From the NCBI GenBank assembly GCA_036402175.1, contig DASWTK010000225.1, positions 1-6,038 on the forward strand: DNA of 6,038 nt, read 5' to 3'. The position numbers were made by a program, and so were the translations under genes. Positions 1 through 5,420 of the stretch are shown piece after piece. Within the stretch, counting starts at the first letter, position 1. The number at the start of each line of letters is the position of its first letter. The notes below the pieces were generated by a model. The model saw nothing but the letters and a program-made list of their open reading frames with translations, had not been told where the DNA came from and did no database searches. Source of the DNA: DASPKM01 sp036402175. Its GTDB lineage: Bacteria > Bacteroidota > Bacteroidia > Chitinophagales > Chitinophagaceae.

Positions 1-1
1 C

Positions 2-1345
2 ATGAATGGTAAATACCAGACCCACAACACAAAGAAAGATTACATTAAGGTCAGGGCCAGAGGAATTGATGGTTACATTCAGCCCGACCAGATGCAGCCA
101 AACCGGATCCTGGAAGTAAATTTCATTGACGTTGGGCAGGGGGACGGATGTCATGTAGTAACACCGGATGACAAACATTATATTATCGATGCAGGCCCTG
201 CCGATAATATGTACAGATTTCTGAAATGGCGGTTCAACCTTAAAAAAGCATCCATTGCGCCTCCACCGTTTACCATTATTGTTTCGCATTCCGATACCGA
301 CCACTATAAAGGTTTTAATAAAATATTTTCACTTACAAAAGGATCGAAACAACAGTTTACCATAGAAAAGATCTATCACAACGGCCTTGTGGAAATGAGT
401 GGAACGCCTGCCGGTACACTTGGTACGCTGGTTTCAAAAAACGGAGATGATTATATTACTGACCTGGTAGATACCAACAAACAATACAACGACAGGGCAA
501 ATAGCGTGGGAAAGGCCGGGACTTATATCAGCACGTTAAATAAAAGTAAGGCCCCCAAAGAATCGCTGCGATATGGAAACAAGCCAATCTACAATAAGAA
601 TAAACTCAAAATTGAAGTACTGGGGCCGGTTGCAAAAAAAATAAACAAAAAGGATGCTCTGCCGGTATTTGACAGCAACAAGGGTAAGACCAAAAATGGC
701 CATTCCATTATTTTGAAACTTACTTTCGGTAACCTCAGGCTTCTGCTGGGTGGTGATCTCAATTCCCCTTCGGAAGATTATTTGCTTAGTGAATTTACAG
801 GAATCGACCTGCACCAATTAAAGAAAGAGTTAAGAAAAAAGGGACTAAGCGAAAGCAAACGAAAACAACTGGAAAAGGAGATAGCAGAAGTTATTCAAAA
901 GGCAAGAAAACACTTCGAAGTGGATGTTGCAAAATCATGCCATCATGGGGCAGCCGATTTTACCAGCGAATTTATGTCGGCCCTCAACCCGCTTGCAACC
1001 ATTGTTTCCAGCGGAGACGAAGAACCGCACTGCCACCCGCGACCGGACACACTGGGAACCATCGGGAAACACAGCAGGGGGATCAGGTCATTGATATTTT
1101 CAACAGAACTTGCACGGTCAGGAAAAGAGTTTCTGGACCTCACAAAGATAAAGTCGATCAATAAAAAGAAAGAACGGCTGATCACAGTTTATGGAATGAT
1201 CAACCTCAGGTCCGATGGAGAGAAGGTGATCATAGCACAAAAACTTGAAAAGCCAGCCAGCGGAAGGAATTGGGATATCCATAAACTTGAATGGAACAAG
1301 GAAACAAAGGAATTTGAATATACCCAGTATGACAAGTACAGTTGA
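2..1345 (+). CDS. ComEC/Rec2-type MBL-fold metallohydrolase, probably 5'-partial
   Basis: Stand-alone metallo-beta-lactamase-fold hydrolase resembling the soluble C-terminal domain of the competence protein ComEC. Visible in order: a beta-strand followed by DVGQGDG (residues 43-49), the IIDAG strand (61-65), the metal-binding SHSDTDH motif (95-101), NGHSI (232-236), LLLGGDL with a likely metal-ligand Asp (247-252), KSCHHGA (311-317) and a late PHCHPRP motif (342-348). A lysine/glutamate-rich helical insert lies at about 270-304. There are no membrane segments, so this is not a DNA-uptake channel. ComEC-type domains are thought to act on phosphodiester substrates; the substrate here is unknown. 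The ATG at position 2 is only the first visible start. Residues 13-35 (around KVRARGIDGYIQ) look like the end of an SH3b-like domain, so the gene probably begins upstream of the window. It converges on the beta-barrel gene with only 37 bp between the stops and is not part of that operon. Confidence 0.85.
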   Translation: MNGKYQTHNTKKDYIKVRARGIDGYIQPDQMQPNRILEVNFIDVGQGDGCHVVTPDDKHYIIDAGPADNMYRFLKWRFNLKKASIAPPPFTIIVSHSDTDHYKGFNKIFSLTKGSKQQFTIEKIYHNGLVEMSGTPAGTLGTLVSKNGDDYITDLVDTNKQYNDRANSVGKAGTYISTLNKSKAPKESLRYGNKPIYNKNKLKIEVLGPVAKKINKKDALPVFDSNKGKTKNGHSIILKLTFGNLRLLLGGDLNSPSEDYLLSEFTGIDLHQLKKELRKKGLSESKRKQLEKEIAEVIQKARKHFEVDVAKSCHHGAADFTSEFMSALNPLATIVSSGDEEPHCHPRPDTLGTIGKHSRGIRSLIFSTELARSGKEFLDLTKIKSINKKKERLITVYGMINLRSDGEKVIIAQKLEKPASGRNWDIHKLEWNKETKEFEYTQYDKYS

Positions 1346-1349
1346 GTGC

Positions 1350-1364
1350 CTGAAAGTTGTTCAG
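1350..1364. terminator. Weak hairpin between convergent genes
   Basis: CTGAA (1350-1354) and TTCAG (1360-1364) form a 5-bp stem with a 5-nt AGTTG loop, in the 37-bp gap between two convergent stop codons. The location suits a bidirectional terminator. The stem is short and neither side has a U-run, so it may be coincidental. Confidence 0.2.
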
Positions 1365-1382
1365 ACTAATTTGCTGGCAGAC

Positions 1383-2294
1383 TTAGAAACTCCATAGGCG
1401 TGTAATATTAAATCCGATCAGAAACTGACCTTCCCTGTAATCGTTCTGATTGAACATATTGTTGCTTTGCGGAACGATACTGTAATAATTGCCCGCAAAA
1501 ACCTGGAACGCATGTGAGCTGGTAGTTGTTTCAAAACCGAAACAGATGTTGGGTTGAGGATTATTGGTAGCATGTTGCGTCAGTGGCTGGTCATAACCAA
1601 GAATAATGGAACTGCGATCAGTGATCTTATACCTGCCTAAAGCTGAAATCGCAAGATGATGGTTTTTCATTTTACCCTGTATTTCTCCTTTACTGTCAAC
1701 ATAACCCTCTACATTATTAAACCATGACAGTCCCGGAGATACCTGCACTGAAAATCTATCAGTAATTTTTCGGGCTATCAGAAGCTGATGGAAGTATGAA
1801 ATACGATGATATGATTCCCGGAAATTACTTTTATCTCTTGCATCTATAACCACATTTCCATAGTAGGTTACACTCACAGGAACGTTGTTATTTGTTGTTT
1901 GCCTTAAGAGGGCATACTTGGCATTTATATCAATCTGGGTTCTTTCTTTTGTAAGCCCTGCTCCCACATTCAGTCTGTTTACAGGTGAATAACTCAGGCC
2001 GAGCCTGATATTCGACGGAGCAAAAATTCCCCATACATCTTCCTTTCCCTTATCTACCGTTCCAAAACGGTGTTGAATATCCATTTCCAGTGTGCCTTTA
2101 ACAGGCACCATCACTGTTTGATTATCCATTAGCCAATTGCTTTCAAAAGTGTTCTTAACAAATCCTGCTTTTCTGATTACAGGCGCCTGAGCGGAATCCT
2201 GGCAGTAAGCTGCGGTAACATTTATGCCCAGAATTATAACAATCATGCACAGGCTATTTATAACCAGCGATCGAACCTGTATATTCCGTTTCAT
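1383..2294 (-). CDS. DUF5777-family outer-membrane beta-barrel protein
   Basis: Predicted outer-membrane beta-barrel of 303 residues. A basic start (MKRNIQVR) is followed by a hydrophobic stretch at about 10-30, consistent with an export signal cleaved around AAYCQ. The mature part is a run of alternating amphipathic strands separated by short turns (for example IRLGLSYSPVNRLNVGAGL, 96-114, and FSVQVSPGLSWF, 181-192). It ends in WSF, the aromatic C-terminus typical of proteins inserted by the BAM machinery. The overall pattern, including LMDNQTVMVPVKGTLEMDI (55-73) and the QHRFGT motif, matches what I recall of the Bacteroidota family DUF5777; the family call is from recognition, not a search. 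It is the last gene of the minus-strand operon, 10 bp after the haem lipoprotein. In this setting it may be a porin-like scaffold or sheath for the two haem proteins, which is inference. Alternative: a general nutrient or metabolite porin. Confidence 0.83.
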   Translation of the reverse strand: MKRNIQVRSLVINSLCMIVIILGINVTAAYCQDSAQAPVIRKAGFVKNTFESNWLMDNQTVMVPVKGTLEMDIQHRFGTVDKGKEDVWGIFAPSNIRLGLSYSPVNRLNVGAGLTKERTQIDINAKYALLRQTTNNNVPVSVTYYGNVVIDARDKSNFRESYHRISYFHQLLIARKITDRFSVQVSPGLSWFNNVEGYVDSKGEIQGKMKNHHLAISALGRYKITDRSSIILGYDQPLTQHATNNPQPNICFGFETTTSSHAFQVFAGNYYSIVPQSNNMFNQNDYREGQFLIGFNITRLWSF

Positions 2295-2304
2295 AATAAT
2301 TTAT

Positions 2305-2691
2305 TTAGTTGTTTTGAGCCCCTTGTTTGATCCAGGCCAGAACAAGTGAATTAAAGTCCTTATTGACACCGCTGATCGGCATCGGCGTACCTCTCTTACC
2401 GGCCATCCATTCATACAACACGCTGGTTTGAGGATCGCTGGTATTAATAAAATTCCCGTTCAGAAGTGCATTATATGCACTGCCCGCAGACAAGTCGGGC
2501 GATTTTCCTCCCTGGCTATGGCAACCACTTACGTTGCAACTGCTGTTGAAAATGGGGATAATATCGGTTGCAAAGCTTACTGTTCTTGTGATCTCCTCTC
2601 CTGTTTCGAAAATTACGGTCTTGTCTTTATAACATCCAAGCGCTAACAGCATAATACCCAGCAAACCAATTATTCTTATATAGTGTGACAT
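2305..2691 (-). CDS. Small c-type haem lipoprotein with a CX4CH motif
   Basis: Exported lipoprotein of 128 residues. A signal sequence ends in LLALGC, so Cys20 is the likely lipidated residue and the protein is probably membrane-anchored in the envelope. The mature domain resembles the small cytochrome-like domains common in Bacteroidota and Planctomycetes. It contains DIIPIFNSSC-NVSG-CH, with Cys52, Cys57 and His58 as a CX4CH haem attachment motif in place of the usual CX2CH. It then has PDLS (65-68), TPMP (102-105) with Met104 as a candidate distal haem ligand, and a closing LAWIKQGAQNN helix (118-128) typical of the family. It is predicted to carry one covalently bound haem and pass electrons in the periplasm or at the outer membrane. 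It lies 30 bp after the EB_dh gene and 10 bp before the barrel gene, so the three are probably co-transcribed. Haem attachment is inferred, because the spacing is non-canonical. Confidence 0.82.
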   Translation of the reverse strand: MSHYIRIIGLLGIMLLALGCYKDKTVIFETGEEITRTVSFATDIIPIFNSSCNVSGCHSQGGKSPDLSAGSAYNALLNGNFINTSDPQTSVLYEWMAGKRGTPMPISGVNKDFNSLVLAWIKQGAQNN

Positions 2692-2721
2692 GATATTGCT
2701 TTAGATTTTATTAAACGGCCT

Positions 2722-3927
2722 TTATGGTTTTTTAAATCTCAATACCAGGTTAGGTTTGATTGAGTGCGCTATTTGGGCATTTTCAAAAATTGCAAAGCCA
2801 AAATACTGGTCAGCCAATGATGAAAAGTCGATATCCTTATTTTCAGTGTCCGCTGTTTTCAACGGCCGTTGAAATTCGAGTATCCAACCTTTGCCGGTAT
2901 ATGTGGATTTGCATACAATATCGCCTCTGCTGCCTGTGTAAGCAGTGATTGTGAGACCTGGTATGCTTTTCGGTCCAACACCATTTCCGATTCTCTGATA
3001 GTCGGTCCCAACATTCGGATCAATGGTATTGTTATCGCTTAAGGTCAATACACCTGTTGGTGAAACCGCTGTAACTAATTTGGCGGAACCTGTTGTAATT
3101 TCAGCGCCAAGGATCCAATTGTAATTCGATTTTCCAAATACTACATACTTAGGAACGGATACACTTGTTGAAGTGCCGGTAATGGTTAAAGTCTGCCTGT
3201 TATCGGCGTATGCCTGGTTGCCAGCATCGCTCTTTCTTCCATTTGGATATGTATTATCCTGATACTGGTCGTCGAACTGAAAACCTCCGTTAATTCCACC
3301 CCTTATAGATTTCCAATGCCACATATCAATTCTTTCTGTGGGATAGTTTGTAAAATGTTTACTTGATCCATCCGCGGCGGGAAGACCGGTATGGCACGAT
3401 TTATAACAGGTTTGGCTATTCCATCCTGAAACAGAATTATCAATGTTCCATAACATTGCCAGCTTATCCTCGTAAAATGCAGGTCTGGTGATAGCTCCGG
3501 AAGAACTGAATGTAGGATTTCCGCTTTCCTGAAGCCAGCGTTGAGTAGCGGGATCAAAATACCATGGTTGCCTGACCAATGATTCGGTCAGGTCTGTCCA
3601 TTCTGCCAGGAAATAAATGTTATTGTCATCATATGCAGACCGTAGGGTTATCGAAGGAATAATATTTCCTGTATAACCTCTGAATACGTCGCCGGTCACT
3701 TCCGGTACCGCAGTACTGAATTGAAGCTTGAGCATGTCGGCCCACATTGCATCGACAATTCCGTCAACAATCGGCGGAGTTGTAACCTTAACCGAAACAA
3801 GATCTGTTGCACTGTTTACCGGTTTAGGCAGGTCAAGAACCTGATTGTCCCTGGTGCAATAAGTAAAAGTGATAATTATCACAATTATAATAGAAATGAC
3901 CAGGTATATTTTATTAAGCTTTTTCAT
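2722..3927 (-). CDS. Exported ethylbenzene-dehydrogenase-type (EB_dh) haem-binding protein
   Basis: Exported protein of 401 residues with one N-terminal hydrophobic segment (8-23). Cys24 follows it, but the preceding FTY is a poor lipobox, so it may be a lipoprotein or stay anchored by an uncleaved helix. The mature part looks like the EB_dh/DOMON-like beta-sandwich found in haem gamma subunits of type II DMSO-reductase-family enzymes. It shows PPIVDGIVDAMWADM (51-65), YDDNNIYFLAEWTD (99-112), a CX3CH motif (Cys174, Cys178, His179), DMWHWKS (201-207), GKGWILEFQRPL (345-356) and FGFAIFENAQIAHS (376-389). CX3CH suggests covalent haem attachment, whereas classical EbdC binds haem b non-covalently. 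No molybdopterin or iron-sulphur subunit lies in the window. It is the first gene of the minus-strand operon, which makes it the probable main redox component. Residues 225-335 are a low-similarity Ser/Thr/Gly-rich insertion. Substrate and partner are unknown. Confidence 0.82.
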   Translation of the reverse strand: MKKLNKIYLVISIIIVIIITFTYCTRDNQVLDLPKPVNSATDLVSVKVTTPPIVDGIVDAMWADMLKLQFSTAVPEVTGDVFRGYTGNIIPSITLRSAYDDNNIYFLAEWTDLTESLVRQPWYFDPATQRWLQESGNPTFSSSGAITRPAFYEDKLAMLWNIDNSVSGWNSQTCYKSCHTGLPAADGSSKHFTNYPTERIDMWHWKSIRGGINGGFQFDDQYQDNTYPNGRKSDAGNQAYADNRQTLTITGTSTSVSVPKYVVFGKSNYNWILGAEITTGSAKLVTAVSPTGVLTLSDNNTIDPNVGTDYQRIGNGVGPKSIPGLTITAYTGSRGDIVCKSTYTGKGWILEFQRPLKTADTENKDIDFSSLADQYFGFAIFENAQIAHSIKPNLVLRFKKP

Positions 3928-3942
3928 ATCGGAAACTTTAAG

Positions 3943-3955
3943 TTTGTCACAAAGC
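3943..3955. promoter_or_regulatory. Palindromic site TTTGTnACAAA, copy 1
   Basis: Reads TTTGTCACAAAGC. The first 11 bases are a perfect palindrome around one central base. It overlaps the candidate -7 element and the expected transcription start of the minus operon, a position typical of a repressor operator. The binding protein is unknown. Confidence 0.45.
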
Positions 3956-3957
3956 TA
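3950..3957 (-). promoter_or_regulatory. Candidate Bacteroidota -7 element for the haem operon
   Basis: On the minus strand this reads TAGCTTTG, an exact match to the Bacteroidota -7 consensus TAnnTTTG. It would start transcription about 15-20 nt before the ATG of the EB_dh gene, a plausible short leader. No clear TTG-type -33 element is found at the expected distance upstream, so the promoter may be weak or activator-dependent. It overlaps the palindrome at 3943-3953. Confidence 0.45.
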
Positions 3958-4017
3958 TTTTTCGTGAATTGCATTTATTATGATAGCCGTCAGCGGATTC
4001 AATGAGGGTCATCAGCA

Positions 4018-4030
4018 TTTGTTACAAAGC
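4018..4030. promoter_or_regulatory. Palindromic site TTTGTnACAAA, copy 2
   Basis: Reads TTTGTTACAAAGC, identical to copy 1 except for the central base and including the trailing GC. It lies exactly 75 bp from copy 1, about seven helical turns, in the same orientation. A pair of sites would suit cooperative binding or looping; this is inference. Confidence 0.45.
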
Positions 4031-4136
4031 GCCAAAAATCTTTTCCATTTATTTCGGTCAGGGATGATCGTTACTAATTGAATGCCCGAAGCGGCCAAAA
4101 TAAAGGTTCTGACATATATAATGGCACCTGAAATGA

Positions 4137-4157
4137 CCTGGTTATTTCCAAACCAGG
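4137..4157. repeat. Inverted repeat or hairpin in intergenic region
   Basis: CCTGGTT (4137-4143) and AACCAGG (4151-4157) form a perfect 7-bp stem with loop ATTTCCA. No U-run follows on either strand, so it is not a standard intrinsic terminator. It could be an operator or a leader-RNA hairpin if transcription starts upstream of it. Confidence 0.4.
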
Positions 4158-4166
4158 CTTAGCTTC

Positions 4167-4180
4167 GAATAGTTCTATTC
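4167..4180. promoter_or_regulatory. Inverted repeat GAATAG-TT-CTATTC
   Basis: Perfect 6-bp inverted repeat with a 2-bp centre, 14 bp in total. It sits 9 bp past the hairpin at 4137-4157. The short spacer fits a dimeric-protein operator better than an RNA hairpin. No factor can be named. Confidence 0.35.
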
Positions 4181-4197
4181 TGTACACAATCAACAGA

Positions 4198-4287
4198 TTC
4201 AGGCCTTTTTCATGTCGGAAATGCCCGGATCATGATAATTTTAAAAAGTTCAGACCTTTGTTATAGATCGACTGGTATTTTCAGGTC
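4198..4287 (+). repeat. Three TTCAGRYC direct repeats upstream of the kinase gene
   Basis: TTCAGGCCTTT (4198-4208), TTCAGACCTTT (4249-4259) and TTCAGGTC (4280-4287). Start-to-start distances are 51 and 31 bp, close to five and three helical turns, so the copies would lie on roughly the same DNA face. LytTR regulators bind direct repeats, but these do not match the usual spacing of about 21-22 bp, so assignment to the neighbouring regulator is speculative. Confidence 0.3.
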
Positions 4288-4299
4288 ACAGTAATTTGA

Positions 4300-4317
4300 A
4301 TGAAACTTTATAATTGA
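4300..4317 (+). other. Five-codon minicistron overlapping the kinase start
   Basis: ATG-AAA-CTT-TAT-AAT-TGA encodes MKLYN and stops on a TGA that overlaps the kinase TTG start (TTGA). It could couple or attenuate kinase translation, or be the true 5' end of the kinase gene separated by a 1-nt frameshift. It is equally possible that it arose by chance in AT-rich sequence. Confidence 0.25.
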
Positions 4318-5420
4318 GAACCCTGTTTGCAAAATACAATCTCAGGATCGGGCTTATTCTGGCAATAGTTTTCCCGGGCGTTTTTGCATTCGCCCAACCC
4401 AATGCCGATTTGTTACAAATAATCCAGCGGTTCCTCCCCTTCTTTGCATTTATACTCATAATCTGGATACTCAACTACGAGGTGATAAGCTTTACTGCCT
4501 TTATGCGCGAAAAAACCAACTCGGCAAGGATCAGGCTTTATTCGCGTATCCTGATTATTTCCATTATTTCCGTACCGCTGTATTTTGTATTGGCATTCCT
4601 GTTCCGGCAAGAGGATGTAATGCTTTCCTCCCTTTATGAAAGCAACTTTTCGGCAAAGGCGTGGTTTTTTATTTGTCTGCGGATCATGCTGTTCAACGCT
4701 GGTATTATGCTGAGCAAATACCTATCGGATAGTCATAGGGAAAACCAACGCATTCTTCTGGAAAATGAAACGCTGAAAAGGGAACATATCCATGCAATTC
4801 ATGAATCACTTAAACAACAGGTAGATCCCCATTTTCTGTTCAATTCCCTGAATACGCTTCAATCGCTTGTGAAGCAGGATTCTGCCCAATCGCTGCTTTT
4901 TATCTCAGAGCTGTCTGCTGTTTATCGTTATATGCTGGACCGCAGAGATAGAAATTATGTTACGATCAGGGATGAGATAGAGTTTTTGAAGTCATACTTG
5001 TACCTGTTGAAGATCAGGTTTGGAGAAGCAATACAAACCAGGATACAGGTCGGCGACGACGTGATGAAGTGCCTCATACCACCGCATACACTTCAGTTGC
5101 TGGCCGAAAACGCGGTCAAGCACAATAAACTCAGCACCAGGAAACCTCTTTTATTTGAAATCAGAACTGATGAGGATTTTTTAATAGTAACCAATAATAT
5201 TGCAGCCAGGCCCGGATCGATCATCGCGTCGGGGGTTGGACTGAAAAACATCAGCAACCGGTTCAGGTTGCTCTTTGGAAAAAATGTCAGGATTGAAAGA
5301 AAATCTGACGAGTTCACAGTATTTCTACCTTTAATAAATGCAGATGAATATCCTGATTATAGAGGACGAGGCGCAGACAGCCTGGGACCTGAAACAAACA
5401 CTGCAGCGATTGCGCCCTGA
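4314..5420 (+). CDS. LytS/YehU-type membrane sensor histidine kinase
   Basis: Sensor kinase of 368 residues. The N-terminal half is membrane-embedded, with hydrophobic segments near 11-28 (possibly signal-like), 38-60, 76-98 and 114-135, and no recognisable extracytoplasmic sensor domain. A short helical linker (about 140-165) leads to the His_kinase domain. This contains QVDPHFLFNSLN with phospho-acceptor His173, the ATP-binding N-box LLAENAVKHN (Asn266) and the glycine motif GVGLKNISNR (307-316). The family phosphorylates a LytTR regulator, and one is encoded directly downstream. The start is unusual: an in-frame TAA lies immediately before the TTG at 4314 and the next ATG is codon 64, beyond the first membrane helices, so TTG is the best start. 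The normal domain end is near FLPLI (337-341); the final 27 residues are read out of frame over the start of the next gene. The signal sensed is unknown. Confidence 0.92.
   Translation: MRTLFAKYNLRIGLILAIVFPGVFAFAQPNADLLQIIQRFLPFFAFILIIWILNYEVISFTAFMREKTNSARIRLYSRILIISIISVPLYFVLAFLFRQEDVMLSSLYESNFSAKAWFFICLRIMLFNAGIMLSKYLSDSHRENQRILLENETLKREHIHAIHESLKQQVDPHFLFNSLNTLQSLVKQDSAQSLLFISELSAVYRYMLDRRDRNYVTIRDEIEFLKSYLYLLKIRFGEAIQTRIQVGDDVMKCLIPPHTLQLLAENAVKHNKLSTRKPLLFEIRTDEDFLIVTNNIAARPGSIIASGVGLKNISNRFRLLFGKNVRIERKSDEFTVFLPLINADEYPDYRGRGADSLGPETNTAAIAP

Larger units (their letters stand above)
3928..4313. other. Divergent intergenic regulatory region
   Basis: 386 bp separate the minus-strand haem operon from the plus-strand two-component genes. 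I find no convincing gene here. It holds a -7-like promoter element for the minus operon, two copies of an odd palindrome, a second palindrome, a small hairpin and three TTCAG-type direct repeats, listed separately. The length and density of symmetric elements suggest a regulated divergent promoter region. Confidence 0.75.

Noticed and set aside
3303..3557. Minus-strand 84-codon frame inside the EB_dh gene
   Set aside because: Alternative frame of a gene whose motifs are intact in the main frame; no independent support.
3721..4005. Plus-strand open frame of 94 codons across the start of the EB_dh gene
   Set aside because: Mostly antisense to the EB_dh coding region, with low-complexity Asn/Lys/Tyr-rich content and no family resemblance.
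4117..4122. TATAAT resembling a sigma-70 -10 box upstream of the kinase
   Set aside because: No -35 element at a suitable distance, and Bacteroidota housekeeping promoters use TAnnTTTG rather than TATAAT. It lies almost 200 bp from the start codon.
4292..4298. TAATTTG as a -7 element for the kinase gene
   Set aside because: One base too short for TAnnTTTG, with no -33 element at the right spacing. It would leave a very short leader.
4409..4419. Third TTTGTTACAAA copy as an operator
   Set aside because: It encodes residues 32-36 of the kinase and lies about 95 bp inside the gene, so function is doubtful; mentioned only as support for the pattern count.
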